Positions 41,680-50,606 of a stretch of 64,000 bases of DNA are shown in pieces. The stretch covers positions 1,050,437 through 1,114,436 of the forward strand of contig NZ_JARGZF010000001.1 in NCBI RefSeq assembly GCF_029222705.1, written 5' to 3'. This stretch comes from Knoellia sp. p5-6-4 (GTDB lineage Bacteria > Actinomycetota > Actinomycetes > Actinomycetales > Dermatophilaceae). The notes beneath the pieces are model-generated. The model was not told where the DNA came from. It did not search any database and was given only the letters and a program-made list of their open reading frames with translations. The position numbers were made by a program, and so were the translations under genes. Positions within the stretch are counted from its first letter, which is position 1. Each line of letters begins with the position of its first letter.

Positions 41680-42471
41680 GTGCCGGCACCGACCCCGTCC
41701 CACCGCGCGATGTGGGTCTGGGACGTCTCGACTCCCGCGCAGACCGTGCAGCTGGCGCAGGACGCCGGGGTCGGGCAGCTCTTCGTCGCGGTGCCGCCAC
41801 GCCTGCCGAGCTCGCCGCTGCTGCCCCAGGTCCGCGAGATCGCCCACCGCGCTGCCGCCGCCGGCATCCGGGTCGACGCCCTCGGCGGCGACCCCGGCTG
41901 GGTCGACGACCCGGGCTCAGTGGTGAGCTCCTGGCTGAGGCCGGCGATGGGCACCGGCCTCTTCGCCGGGGTGCACGTCGACGTCGAGCCCTGGAGGACG
42001 AGCGCGTGGCAGACCGACCGCCCGGGCGTGGTCAAGCGCTACCTCGGCACGCTGGAGACGATCGTCGCGGCGGCCGCCCCGGCCCCGGTCGAGGCCGACG
42101 TGCCGTTCTGGTTCCACGAGGTGCCCGCGTCAGGCTCGACCCTCGACCGCGAGACCCTGTTCCGCGTCGCGGGGGTCTCGGTGATGGCCTACCGCGACAC
42201 GGCCGCCGGTGAGGACGGCACCATCGCCCTCTCCACCCCGGCCGTCACCGCCGCGACCGAGCTGGGCAAGGGTGCCCGGGTCGGCCAGGAGACCAACGAC
42301 CTCGGTGACCACCCGGCCGCCGCGAAGCAGACCTTCCACGGCCAGAGCCGCACCGAGCTCGAGCGGCAGCTCGCGCAGGTCGGCGCGGCGTTCGCCGGTC
42401 GGTCCGGCTACGCCGGCATCGCGATCCACGACTCCGCCGGCTACGCCGCACTGGCGCTTCAGCAGTCGTAG
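41680..42471 (+). CDS. Uncharacterised protein, possible TIM-barrel glycosidase-like
   Basis: A 263-residue protein without signal peptide. AMWVWDVSTPAQTVQLAQDA at the start, GVHVDVEPWRTSAW near residue 100 and VMAYRDTAAGEDG near 170 resemble (beta/alpha)8 glycosidase-like proteins with an acidic residue at a strand end. I do not recognise a named family. The GTG start at 41680 is chosen by the TAGGCT box seven bases upstream. It is convergent with truA; only three bases separate the two stop codons. Confidence 0.75.
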   Translation: MPAPTPSHRAMWVWDVSTPAQTVQLAQDAGVGQLFVAVPPRLPSSPLLPQVREIAHRAAAAGIRVDALGGDPGWVDDPGSVVSSWLRPAMGTGLFAGVHVDVEPWRTSAWQTDRPGVVKRYLGTLETIVAAAAPAPVEADVPFWFHEVPASGSTLDRETLFRVAGVSVMAYRDTAAGEDGTIALSTPAVTAATELGKGARVGQETNDLGDHPAAAKQTFHGQSRTELERQLAQVGAAFAGRSGYAGIAIHDSAGYAALALQQS

Positions 42472-42474
42472 GAG

Positions 42475-43353
42475 CTACTCCGAGAGGACCCGCACCGCGC
42501 GTGCCTGCTCGGCCCGGGTGGCGAGCTCGTCGTCCGGCGGGTAGACGACCTCCTCCAGCGACAGCCCGTGCGCCGGCATGACCGCCACCGAGGGGTCGCG
42601 CCGGCGGGCCACCAGCACCTGCGCCGGCCACTCGACAGCGCGACGGCCCTCCCCCACCGGGACGACGGCGCCCACGAGCGCGCGCACCATGGAGTGGCAG
42701 AAGGCGTCGGCCTCGACCGTGCCGGCGACCGTGCCGTCCGGCAGCCGCGCCCACGAGTAGGTCAGCAGGGTGCGCACGGTCGTGGCGCCTTCCCGCTTCT
42801 TGCAGAAGGCGGCGAAGTCGGCGAGTCCGAGCAGGGTGCGCGCCGCGGCGTCCATCGACTCCACGTCCAGCAGGTGCTTGACCACGACCGTGTCGCGCCG
42901 CCGCAGCGGGTCGAGCGAGGTGGGGTCGTCGCACAGACGGTAGAGGTAGCGCCGCCGCACCGCGGAGAAGCGGGCGTCGAATCCCTGCGGTGCGACCCTG
43001 ACCCGCCGCACCACCACGTCCGGCGGCAGGATGCCGTTGAGCCGCGTCACCGCGGCCGCCTCGGGCGTGCGGTCTGAGCGACCGGGCACCGCAGCCCAGG
43101 CGGCCGGGTCGACGTCGGCGTGGACCACCTGCCCACGGGCGTGCACCCCTGCGTCGGTGCGACCGGCCACGGTGAGCCGCACCGGCTCTGGCGCACGCAG
43201 CAGGGTCGTCACCGCCCCGGTGAGCTCCCCCTCGACCGTGCGCCGTCCGGGCTGGGCGGCCCAGCCCGAGAAGTCGGTGCCGTCGTAGGCGAGGTCGAGC
43301 CGCACCCGCAGCGACGCGCCCCCCGCACCCTCGCCCACGCCTGCCTGCTCCAC
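42475..43353 (-). CDS. truA: tRNA pseudouridine(38-40) synthase
   Basis: A 292-residue enzyme that isomerises uridines 38-40 of the tRNA anticodon arm. LDLAYDGTDFSGWAAQPGRR opens the fold, AGRTDAGVHARGQVVH holds the catalytic Asp, and RRYLYRLCDDP and FCHSMVRALVGA are conserved. The GTG at 43353 is preferred because TAGGGT lies exactly seven bases upstream; a GTG at 43305 is the shorter alternative. It follows rplQ as is common, but a terminator and about 250 bases separate them. Confidence 0.95.
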   Translation of the reverse strand: MEQAGVGEGAGGASLRVRLDLAYDGTDFSGWAAQPGRRTVEGELTGAVTTLLRAPEPVRLTVAGRTDAGVHARGQVVHADVDPAAWAAVPGRSDRTPEAAAVTRLNGILPPDVVVRRVRVAPQGFDARFSAVRRRYLYRLCDDPTSLDPLRRRDTVVVKHLLDVESMDAAARTLLGLADFAAFCKKREGATTVRTLLTYSWARLPDGTVAGTVEADAFCHSMVRALVGAVVPVGEGRRAVEWPAQVLVARRRDPSVAVMPAHGLSLEEVVYPPDDELATRAEQARAVRVLSE

Positions 43354-43360
43354 GTCGCCA

Positions 43361-43366
43361 ACCCTA
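43361..43366 (-). promoter_or_regulatory. -10 box of truA (leaderless)
   Basis: TAGGGT on the minus strand ends seven bases before the GTG at 43353. Confidence 0.5.
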
Positions 43367-43425
43367 TGACCCCGCCCGCCGGCAACGCGGCACACACCCG
43401 GCCCCGCGGCATACCCGGTGAAAGA

Positions 43426-43483
43426 TTCGCCCAAGCTTGCCCAGCAGGGCGAACCTTCGCCCCGGAACGAAAGGTTGGGCGAA
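43426..43483. repeat. Cluster of four GGGCGAA/TTCGCCC words upstream of truA
   Basis: TTCGCCC at 43426 and 43456 and GGGCGAA at 43447 and 43477 alternate in orientation within 58 bases, forming inverted pairs, together with an AAGGTT/AACCTT dyad at 43471-43487. The function is unknown; they could be operator sites or RNA stems. Confidence 0.6.
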
Positions 43484-43541
43484 CCTTGCCGAGCGGACAC
43501 CGCGGCACACCTGGGGTCACACGCGCGCCGCCCCGCCACGG

Positions 43542-43580
43542 CGAAGGCCGCCCGCCCCCGGAGGGGACGAGCGGCCTTCG
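43542..43580 (-). terminator. Terminator of the alpha operon after rplQ
   Basis: CGAAGGCCGC and GCGGCCTTCG form a perfect 10-base stem around 19 bases, 27 bases after the rplQ stop. Confidence 0.65.
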
Positions 43581-43607
43581 TCATGCTGGCCTGTCAGACC
43601 GAAGTGG

Positions 43608-44297
43608 TCAGGAGCCGGCCTTGGTGAAGCCGGCGGCCTCAGCGGCCTCGGCGGACTGGAACCAGACCTCGGCAACCGTCTGCTCGAACCACTGGCCGTC
43701 GGGCTCGTGGTACTTCATCGAGTTCATGTTGCCCTTGACGGTGTAGGCCTCGTCGGGGGACGAGCCGTCCTCGTTCGCGGCAACCGCGCCCTCGGGGATC
43801 TCGACGGCCGCAGTCTCGGTCTGCTCGACCTCGACCTCGACGACCTCCTCGTCCTTGGCCGGCTTGTCCGCCTTCTTGGCGTCCTTGGCGGCGCGCTTGG
43901 TGGCGGCCTCGGCCTCCTTGACGGTGGCCTTCTTGGCGAGGGGCTCGCGGACGAGCTCGATCACGGCCATGGGGGCGTTGTCGCCCTTGCGCGCACCGAT
44001 CTTGGTGATGCGCGTGTAGCCGCCGGGACGCTCGGCCATGTCGGGCGCGATCTCGGTGAAGAGACGGTGCACGACACCCTTGTCGCGGACAACGGTCATG
44101 ACCCGACGACGGGCGTGCAGGTCACCGCGCTTGGCGAAGGTGACCAGACGCTCGGCGAGCGGGCGCAGCCGCTTGGCCTTGGCCTCGGTGGTGGTGATCG
44201 AGTCGTTCTCGAACAGCGAGGTGGCCAGGTTGGCCAGGATCAGCCGCTCGTGAGCCGGACCGCCGCCGAGACGGGGACCCTTGGTGGGGGTGGGCAT
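43608..44297 (-). CDS. rplQ: 50S ribosomal protein L17 with long C-terminal extension
   Basis: A 229-residue L17, about twice the usual length. Residues 1-120 are the ribosomal core ([58 protein letters not shown]). Residues ~120-180 are a Lys/Ala/Glu-rich linker. Residues ~182-229 are a small domain with [18 protein letters not shown] and [17 protein letters not shown]. Similar tails occur in other actinobacterial proteins and resemble the family named sunset domain; function unknown. It ends the alpha operon. Confidence 0.95.
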   Translation of the reverse strand: MPTPTKGPRLGGGPAHERLILANLATSLFENDSITTTEAKAKRLRPLAERLVTFAKRGDLHARRRVMTVVRDKGVVHRLFTEIAPDMAERPGGYTRITKIGARKGDNAPMAVIELVREPLAKKATVKEAEAATKRAAKDAKKADKPAKDEEVVEVEVEQTETAAVEIPEGAVAANEDGSSPDEAYTVKGNMNSMKYHEPDGQWFEQTVAEVWFQSAEAAEAAGFTKAGS

Positions 44298-44335
44298 GGT
44301 TCAGGTTCTCCTTGGATGGGGACCGACAGGGTCGG

Positions 44336-45370
44336 TCAGAGCTGCTCGTCCTCGGCGAACGACTGGTCGTCGTCGGCCGTCTCGTCGTAGTCGTCGCCGT
44401 AGGAGTCAGCGATCGCGCTCGGGTCGAACCCGGGCGGGCTGTCCTTGAGCGCCAGGCCCATGCCGACCAGCTTCGCCTTGACCTCGTCGATCGACTTCGC
44501 ACCGAAGTTGCGGATGTCGAGCAGGTCGGCCTCGCTGCGGCTGACGAGCTCACCCACGGTGTGGATGCCCTCGCGCTTGAGGCAGTTGTACGAGCGGACG
44601 GTCAGGTCGAGGTCCTCGATCGGCAGCGCCAGGTCGGCGGCCAGGGCCGCGTCGGTCGGCGACGGGCCCATGTCGATGCCCTCGGCCTCGACGTTGAGCT
44701 CGCGGGCCAGGCCGAACAGCTCGACCAGGGTCTTGCCGGCGGAGGCCATCGCGTCGCGCGGGGCCATCGAGTTCTTCGTCTCGACGTCGACGATCAGCTT
44801 GTCGAAGTCGGTGCGCTGCTCGACACGGGTCGCCTCGACCTTGTAGGTCACGGCCAGGACCGGGCTGTAGATGGAGTCCACCGGGATGCGGCCGATCTCC
44901 TGGTCGCCGGACTTGTTCTGCGCGGCGGAGACGTAGCCGCGACCGCGCTCGACGGTCAGCTCCATCTCGACCTTGCCCTTGCCGTTCAGCGTGGCGATGT
45001 GCAGGTCGGGGTTGTGCACCTCGACACCCGCGGGCGGGGCGATGTCGGCGGCGGTGACGACGCCGGGGCCCTGCTTGCGCAGGTACATCACGACCGGCTC
45101 GTCGTGCTCGGAGGAGACGACCAGGCCCTTGATGTTGAGGATGATCTCGGTGACGTCCTCCTTGACCCCGGGGATCGTGGAGAACTCGTGCAGCACGCCG
45201 TCGACGCGGATGCTGGTCACCGACGCACCCGGGATGCTCGAGAGCAGGGTGCGGCGCAGGGAGTTGCCGAGCGTGTAGCCGAAGCCGGGCTCGAGGGGCT
45301 CGATGACGAAGCGGCTGCGGTTGTCCGCAACGACCTCTTCGCTGAGTGAGGGACGCTGTGCAATCAGCAC
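44336..45370 (-). CDS. rpoA: RNA polymerase alpha subunit
   Basis: A 344-residue subunit. The N-terminal dimer domain ([20 protein letters not shown]) leads to a short linker and the C-terminal domain ([19 protein letters not shown], then [13 protein letters not shown]), with an acidic tail. It assembles the core enzyme and binds UP elements and activators. The start is GTG at 45370. A 16-base perfect hairpin lies between rpsD and this gene. Confidence 0.98.
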   Translation of the reverse strand: MLIAQRPSLSEEVVADNRSRFVIEPLEPGFGYTLGNSLRRTLLSSIPGASVTSIRVDGVLHEFSTIPGVKEDVTEIILNIKGLVVSSEHDEPVVMYLRKQGPGVVTAADIAPPAGVEVHNPDLHIATLNGKGKVEMELTVERGRGYVSAAQNKSGDQEIGRIPVDSIYSPVLAVTYKVEATRVEQRTDFDKLIVDVETKNSMAPRDAMASAGKTLVELFGLARELNVEAEGIDMGPSPTDAALAADLALPIEDLDLTVRSYNCLKREGIHTVGELVSRSEADLLDIRNFGAKSIDEVKAKLVGMGLALKDSPPGFDPSAIADSYGDDYDETADDDQSFAEDEQL

Positions 45371-45475
45371 GGTGATTCTTCCTTCCCACAGGCGACCGCT
45401 ATTTGACGCCTTGTGAAAGTGCCGGTCCGACCGGCTGCCTGGCTGCCTCTGTCCGCAGACCAGACCAGTGGCGCT

Positions 45476-45512
45476 CGTATGCCGCGTGCGCACGGGGCGC
45501 ACGCGGCATACG
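45476..45512 (-). terminator. 16-base perfect hairpin between rpsD and rpoA
   Basis: CGTATGCCGCGTGCGC and GCGCACGCGGCATACG pair perfectly with a 5-base loop (ACGGG), 12 bases after the rpsD stop. It may terminate or attenuate transcription, or stabilise the mRNA end. The stem contains the GTATGCCGC word. Confidence 0.7.
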
Positions 45513-45523
45513 CGCGGGGTGGG

Positions 45524-46132
45524 TCAGCTCTTGGAGTAGAGCTCGACGATGAGCTGCTCGGTGAGGATCGTGTCGATCTGCTCACGGACGGGCAGCTGGT
45601 GGATGAGGATCTGCAGCGAGCCGGGGACGACCTGCATCCAGGCCGGGACGGGACGCTCACCGTAGGTCTGGCGGGCCAGCTCGAACGGGAAGGTCTCTAC
45701 CGACTGCTTGCGGACGGTGATGATGTCGTACTGCTCGACGCGGTAGGACGGGACGTCCACGCGCACACCGTTGACCTCGAAGTGGCCGTGGGTCACGAGC
45801 TGGCGGGCCGCACGACGGGTGCGGGCCAGGCCGGCGCGGTAGACCACGTTGTCCAGGCGGGACTCGAGGATCTGGAGCAGGTTGTCACCGGTCTTGCCCG
45901 AGCGGCGCGAGGCCTCCTCGTAGTAACCGCGGAACTGCTTCTCCATGACGCCGTAGGTGAAGCGAGCCTTCTGCTTCTCCTGCAGCTGGGTGAGGTACTC
46001 CTTCTCCTGCATCCGGCGACGGCCGTGCTGGCCGGGCGGGAAGGGACGGAGCTCGAAGTTCTTGTCGCCGCCGACGAGGTCGACCTTGAGGCGACGCGAC
46101 TTCTTGGTGATGGGTCCGGTGTAACGGGCCAT
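45524..46132 (-). CDS. rpsD: 30S ribosomal protein S4
   Basis: A 202-residue S4 beginning MARYTGPITKKSRRL, with PFPPGQHGRRRMQEKEYLTQ and the S4 RNA-binding domain (LESRLDNVVYRAGLARTRRA, then ARQLVTHGHFEVNG). It lacks the four zinc Cys seen in some S4 paralogues. It nucleates 30S assembly. Confidence 0.98.
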   Translation of the reverse strand: MARYTGPITKKSRRLKVDLVGGDKNFELRPFPPGQHGRRRMQEKEYLTQLQEKQKARFTYGVMEKQFRGYYEEASRRSGKTGDNLLQILESRLDNVVYRAGLARTRRAARQLVTHGHFEVNGVRVDVPSYRVEQYDIITVRKQSVETFPFELARQTYGERPVPAWMQVVPGSLQILIHQLPVREQIDTILTEQLIVELYSKS

Positions 46133-46158
46133 GAGTTCTTATCTACCTTTCCCGTTAG

Positions 46159-46566
46159 TCAGACGCGACGGCGCTTGGGCGGACGGACACCGTTGTGCGG
46201 CGAGGGCGTGACGTCGCTGATCGCGCCGACCTCGAGGCCGGTGGCGGTCAGGGAGCGGATGGCGGTCTCACGACCGGAACCCGGGCCCTTGACGAAGACG
46301 TCGACCTTGCGCATGCCGTGCTCCATCGCGCGGCGAGCGGCAGCCTCGGCGGCCATCTGCGCGGCGAACGGGGTGGACTTGCGCGAGCCCTTGAAGCCGA
46401 CCTGGCCGGCAGAGGCCCATGAGATCACGGCGCCGGTGGGGTCCGTGATCGAGATGATGGTGTTGTTGAACGTGCTCTTGATGTGAGCGTGCCCGTGGGC
46501 GACGTTCTTCTTCTCCTTGCGGCGCACCTTCTTGGCGCCAGCCGCAGTACGGCTCTTGGGGGGCAT
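46159..46566 (-). CDS. rpsK: 30S ribosomal protein S11
   Basis: A 135-residue S11 with the motifs [40 protein letters not shown] and [18 protein letters not shown]. Its ATG shares a base with the rpsM stop, so the two are translationally coupled. Confidence 0.98.
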   Translation of the reverse strand: MPPKSRTAAGAKKVRRKEKKNVAHGHAHIKSTFNNTIISITDPTGAVISWASAGQVGFKGSRKSTPFAAQMAAEAAARRAMEHGMRKVDVFVKGPGSGRETAIRSLTATGLEVGAISDVTPSPHNGVRPPKRRRV

Positions 46567-46943
46567 TACTTACCAACCTTCTTCTTGCCGGCCACCGTGC
46601 GCTTGGGGCCCTTGCGGGTGCGGGCGTTGGTCTTGGTGCGCTGGCCGCGCACCGGGAGACCGCGGCGGTGGCGCAGCCCCTCGTAGGAGCCGATCTCGAC
46701 CTTGCGGCGGATGTCGGCCTGGATCTCGCGACGGAGGTCACCCTCCATCTTGACGTTCGCGTCGAGGTAGTCGCGGAGCTTCACGAGCTCCTCGTCCCCG
46801 AGGTCGCGCACGCGGGTGTTCGGGTCGACGCCCGTGGCCGCGAGGGCTTCCTTGGAGGTGGTGCGACCCACCCCGAAGATGTAGGTGAGAGCGACCTCGA
46901 CGCGCTTCTCGCGCGGCAGGTCGACACCAACAAGACGTGCCAT
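46566..46943 (-). CDS. rpsM: 30S ribosomal protein S13
   Basis: A 125-residue S13 starting [19 protein letters not shown], with [20 protein letters not shown] and the tail [20 protein letters not shown]. It contacts the tRNA P site and L5. The 226-base gap to rpmJ is unusually long. Confidence 0.98.
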   Translation of the reverse strand: MARLVGVDLPREKRVEVALTYIFGVGRTTSKEALAATGVDPNTRVRDLGDEELVKLRDYLDANVKMEGDLRREIQADIRRKVEIGSYEGLRHRRGLPVRGQRTKTNARTRKGPKRTVAGKKKVGK

Positions 46944-47029
46944 CTTGTTCAGATTCCTTTGATCACTCGGAGGTCTGGAGCAGTACCAGTCCGGATGTCG
47001 TCCCTCACTCTGGTGTGGAGGGATCCGGT

Positions 47030-47049
47030 CCCCGGCCTCCGAGCCGGGG
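47030..47049 (-). promoter_or_regulatory. Hairpin in the rpmJ-rpsM gap
   Basis: CCCCGGC and GCCGGGG form a 7-base stem with a 6-base loop within the otherwise empty 226-base gap. It may be an attenuator. Confidence 0.35.
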
Positions 47050-47169
47050 GTGACGTCCTGGGCCGACTCGACGGTCGGGCCGACAGGGGCCGGGTACTGC
47101 GGTCATTCACTTGTGTCGCGCTTCTTCGAAGAGATGCGTCTCGTGCGGGGCTGGGAGCCCGGTGGCTGC

Positions 47170-47283
47170 TCAGCCCTGGCGCTGCTTGTGGCGCAGGTTC
47201 TCGCAGATCACCATGACCCGGCCGTGGCGGCGGATCACCTTGCACTTGTCGCAGATCTTCTTGACGCTCGGCTGAACCTTCAT
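47170..47283 (-). CDS. rpmJ: 50S ribosomal protein L36
   Basis: A 37-residue L36 read directly from the sequence: [19 protein letters not shown], then [18 protein letters not shown]. The zinc ligands are CDKC, a further Cys and His, so this is the zinc-binding form. It lies 62 bases after infA in the standard order. Confidence 0.97.
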   Translation of the reverse strand: MKVQPSVKKICDKCKVIRRHGRVMVICENLRHKQRQG

Positions 47284-47345
47284 TGCCTCTGCTGTCTATG
47301 TCGATCTGGCACCACCGCCCCGGGCGGGGCGGCAGGTCTTGCTCG

Positions 47346-47567
47346 TCAGCGGTAGCGGAAGACGATGCGGCCGCGGGTCAGGTCATAGGGGCTGAGCTCA
47401 ACGACCACCCGGTCCTCGGGGAGGATCCGGATGTAGTGCTGACGCATCTTGCCCGAGATGTGAGCGAGAACCTTGTGACCGTTGGTGAGCTCCACGCGGA
47501 ACATCGCGTTCGGCAGAGCCTCGACGATCGTGCCCTCGATCTCGATGACACCGTCCTTCTTCGCCAT
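47346..47567 (-). CDS. infA: Translation initiation factor IF-1
   Basis: A 73-residue OB-fold protein, starting [20 protein letters not shown] and ending [11 protein letters not shown], that binds the ribosomal A site. The ATG at 47567 is fixed by a GGAGG ribosome-binding site; a GTG three codons earlier would overlap that site. Confidence 0.98.
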   Translation of the reverse strand: MAKKDGVIEIEGTIVEALPNAMFRVELTNGHKVLAHISGKMRQHYIRILPEDRVVVELSPYDLTRGRIVFRYR

Positions 47568-47652
47568 ATCCTCCACAATCCGTGACTCGGCCCACCCCAG
47601 GATGGGACAGGCTCATGTGCACGACACGCGCGCATACGCATGCCGACGCACC

Positions 47653-47682
47653 AGTCTAGGGGAGACAGCCGCACTACACGAA
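47653..47682 (-). promoter_or_regulatory. infA-alpha operon promoter
   Basis: TTCGTG and TAGACT on the minus strand, 18 bases apart, giving a leader of about 80 bases. Confidence 0.45.
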
Positions 47683-47778
47683 ATCCGGCGGACTGCGCCA
47701 GATGCACGATGACCTCGGCGTGGCGACCCAGAAGACTGCCCGAAGGCGCGCGACCACCACGTGTGTGAGGAGTCTGCC

Positions 47779-49170
47779 ATGGGTGCCACCGATCCTGCCG
47801 CCCCCGCCGACGTCACCAGCCTTCGCGAGGGGTTCGACGGCGCGGTGCTGCTGCCCACCGACGCGGGCTACGAGCAGGCCCGGGTGCTGTTCAACGCCAT
47901 GATCGACCGGCGTCCGGCGGTCATCGCCCAGTGCGCCTCCCCCGACGACGTGGCCCGCGCCATCGGCTTCGCCCGCGGGCACGACCTCGACCTGTCGGTG
48001 CGCGGCGGCGGTCACGGCGTGGCGGGAACCGCGCTGGCCGAGGGTGGCCTCGTCGTCGACCTGCGCCGGATGTGCACGGTCGACGTCGACCCCGCGGGGC
48101 GGACGGCCCGGGTCGGCGGCGGCGCGACCATGAGCCACCTGGACCGTGCCTGCCAGCCCTTCGACCTGGCGACGACCGGTGGGCGGGTCTCCACCACGGG
48201 TGTCGGCGGGTTCACCCTCGGTGGCGGCACCGGCTGGCTGGACCGCAGGTTCGGCCTGGCCTGCGACAACCTGCTCTCGGCCGAGCTGGTCACGGCGGCC
48301 GGCGAGCAGGTGGTGGCCAGCGACGCCGAGCACCCCGACCTCTTCTGGGCGCTGCACGGCGGGGGCGGCAACTTCGGTGTGGCCACGGCCCTGACCTTCC
48401 GGCTGCACGAGGTCCCGACGTCGACGCTGGCCCTGCTGATGTGGCGGCCTGAGGAGGCCGAGCAGGTGCTTCGCGCCGTGCGCGACCTCTTCGAGGGCGG
48501 CCCCGACGAGATCGGCGGTGGTGCCCTGTGGATGACCGCCCCCGAGGAGGAGTTCGTCCCGGCGGAGCTGGCGGGCCGCCTGGTCTGCGCGGCAGTGGTG
48601 GTCTTCGTCGGCCCCGAGGAGGGCGCACGGGACGTCATCGCTCCCCTGCTTGCGCTGCGCCCCGGTGCCGAGCTGGTGGCCGAGATGCCGTACGCCGACC
48701 TGCAGTCCTCGATCGACGACCCTCCGGGCTACCGCAACTACTGGTCGGCCGAGCACCTGTCGGCCCTGCCCGACGAGGCCGTGGCCGCGTTCTGCCGGGT
48801 CTCCGAGCAGCTCATCAGCCCGGCACCGGCACAGTCGGCGCTGTTCGCGGGCGGTGGCGCAGCCGGCCGGGCCACCACGGACTACCCCATCCCCTGGCGC
48901 AGGGACCCCTGGACCGTGCACCCCTTCGGCCTGTGGGCCGACCCGGTCGACGACGAGCGGGTCATCGGCTGGACCCGCGAGCTGCGCTCAGCCGTGCGGC
49001 CGTGGGCCACCGGTGCCGTCTACCTCAACTTCATCGGCGACGAGGGCGCGGACCGCGTCAGAGCCGGGCTCGGTGAGGCGAACTTCGAGCGGCTGGCCGC
49101 CATCAAGCGGGTGTGGGACCCCGACAACCTGTTCCGGCGCAACCACAACATCGCTCCCGTGCCCGCCTGA
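47779..49170 (+). CDS. FAD-linked oxidoreductase (berberine-bridge-enzyme type)
   Basis: A 463-residue oxidase. The FAD-binding PCMH domain has SVRGGGHGVAGTALAEGGLV with His79 as the likely 8-alpha flavin link, then TTGGRVSTTGVGGFTLGGGT. The C-terminal BBE motif is WDPDNLFRRNHNI. It would oxidise a sugar or secondary metabolite with O2. The ATG at 47779 follows a GAGGAG ribosome-binding site. It lies on the opposite strand between map and infA, a spot normally without other genes. Confidence 0.93.
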   Translation: MGATDPAAPADVTSLREGFDGAVLLPTDAGYEQARVLFNAMIDRRPAVIAQCASPDDVARAIGFARGHDLDLSVRGGGHGVAGTALAEGGLVVDLRRMCTVDVDPAGRTARVGGGATMSHLDRACQPFDLATTGGRVSTTGVGGFTLGGGTGWLDRRFGLACDNLLSAELVTAAGEQVVASDAEHPDLFWALHGGGGNFGVATALTFRLHEVPTSTLALLMWRPEEAEQVLRAVRDLFEGGPDEIGGGALWMTAPEEEFVPAELAGRLVCAAVVVFVGPEEGARDVIAPLLALRPGAELVAEMPYADLQSSIDDPPGYRNYWSAEHLSALPDEAVAAFCRVSEQLISPAPAQSALFAGGGAAGRATTDYPIPWRRDPWTVHPFGLWADPVDDERVIGWTRELRSAVRPWATGAVYLNFIGDEGADRVRAGLGEANFERLAAIKRVWDPDNLFRRNHNIAPVPA

Positions 49171-49188
49171 GGGCGGCGGTCCGGGCGG

Positions 49189-50031
49189 TCAGGACAGGGG
49201 GGCGTATGCCGCTCCGGCGGCTTCGAGCCGGCCCTTGCCGCCGTCGAGGGCGGTGAGGACCCACAGGCCATCGTCGGTGACGGCGACCGAGTTCTCCCAG
49301 TGCGCCGCACGGGAGCCGTCGGTGGTCACCACGGTCCACTCGTCGCCCAGCACGTGGGTGTCGGCGGTGCCCAGGGTGACCATCGGCTCGATGGCGACGG
49401 TGACCCCGGAGCGCACGGTCGGGCCCTTGTCCCGCACCCGGTAGTTCGGGACCTGCGGCTCCTGGTGCATCTCGGTGCCGATGCCGTGCCCGACGTAGTC
49501 CTCGACGATCCCGTAATCGCGGGCGTCGCGCTCTCCCGCGGCGGTGATGCTGTCCTCGACAGCCGCGCCGACGGCATACAGCGGCTGGCCCACGGCCAGC
49601 GCGGCGATGCCGGCCCACATCGAGTCCTCGGTGGCGTCGATGAGGGCGAGGTCCTCGGGCCGACCGGCCTCACGGCCGCCGACGATCACCGAGATCGCGG
49701 CGTCGCCGTGCCAGCCGTCGACGACGGCTCCGCAGTCGATCGAGAGCAGGTCGCCCTCGTGGAGCACCCGGGCGCCCGGGATGCCGTGGACCACCTCGTT
49801 GTTGACCGACGTGCAGAGGGTGTGCCGGTAGCCGGGGACGCCCTTGAACGACGGGGTCGCGCCGCTGCCCAGGATGTGCTCCTCGGCGAGCTCGTCGAGC
49901 TGGAGGGTGGTCATTCCCGGCCGCACGGTCTGCGCCAGCAGCTGGAGGGTCTGTCCGACCACCAGGCCGGCGCGCCTCATGAGCGCGATCTGGTCGGGGG
50001 TCTTGGTGTCGATGCGGGACCTGCCGAACAT
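49189..50031 (-). CDS. map: Methionine aminopeptidase, type I
   Basis: A 280-residue metalloprotease that removes the initiator Met. The metal ligands lie in LLSIDCGAVVDGWHGDAAIS (two Asp), YVGHGIGTEMHQEP (His), VAIEPMVTL (Glu) and SRAAHWENSVAVT (Glu). It lacks the N-terminal SH3-binding extension of type Ic. The ATG overlaps the adk stop by 1 base. Confidence 0.97.
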   Translation of the reverse strand: MFGRSRIDTKTPDQIALMRRAGLVVGQTLQLLAQTVRPGMTTLQLDELAEEHILGSGATPSFKGVPGYRHTLCTSVNNEVVHGIPGARVLHEGDLLSIDCGAVVDGWHGDAAISVIVGGREAGRPEDLALIDATEDSMWAGIAALAVGQPLYAVGAAVEDSITAAGERDARDYGIVEDYVGHGIGTEMHQEPQVPNYRVRDKGPTVRSGVTVAIEPMVTLGTADTHVLGDEWTVVTTDGSRAAHWENSVAVTDDGLWVLTALDGGKGRLEAAGAAYAPLS

Positions 50032-50606
50032 CAGGAGTGCCGCGCTCCCTCGAGGGCGTCGTCGATGCGGCGGGTGACCTCGTCGACCTCACCCATCCCG
50101 TCGACCTGCACGAGCAGGCCGCGCCCGGCGTAGACGTCCGCCAGGGGGGCGGTCTCACGACGGTAGATGGCCTGCCGCTCGCGGATGACCTCCTCCGTGT
50201 CGTCGGCGCGGCCCTCGATCTCGGCGCGCTTGAGCAGGCGCTGGACCACCGCGTCCTCGTCGACGGTCAGCTCGAGCACGGCGTCGAGCGCGTGGCCGTC
50301 CTCGGCCAACATCGCGTCGAGGGCGTCGACCTGGGCCAGGGTGCGGGGGTAGCCGTCGAGCAGGAAACCCTGCGAGGCGTCGTCCTGGCGCAGGCGGTCG
50401 CGCACGATGGCGTTGGTGATCTCGTCGGTGACGTAGCCGCCCGAGGCCAGGATGTGCTTGACCTGCATGCCGAGCTCGGTCTCGTTCTTGATGTTGGCCC
50501 GGAAGATGTCGCCGGTGGAGATGGCGGGTATGCCGTGGCCGGCGGCGACACGGGTGGCCTGGGTGCCCTTTCCGGCACCGGGGGGACCGAGGATGATCAG
50601 ACGCAT
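50031..50606 (-). CDS. adk: Adenylate kinase
   Basis: A 191-residue enzyme that balances ATP, ADP and AMP. P-loop [11 protein letters not shown] is at residues 7-17, then [11 protein letters not shown] and [12 protein letters not shown]. It is the short form without the zinc lid. It overlaps both secY and map, so the three genes form one translationally coupled unit. Confidence 0.98.
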   Translation of the reverse strand: MRLIILGPPGAGKGTQATRVAAGHGIPAISTGDIFRANIKNETELGMQVKHILASGGYVTDEITNAIVRDRLRQDDASQGFLLDGYPRTLAQVDALDAMLAEDGHALDAVLELTVDEDAVVQRLLKRAEIEGRADDTEEVIRERQAIYRRETAPLADVYAGRGLLVQVDGMGEVDEVTRRIDDALEGARHS

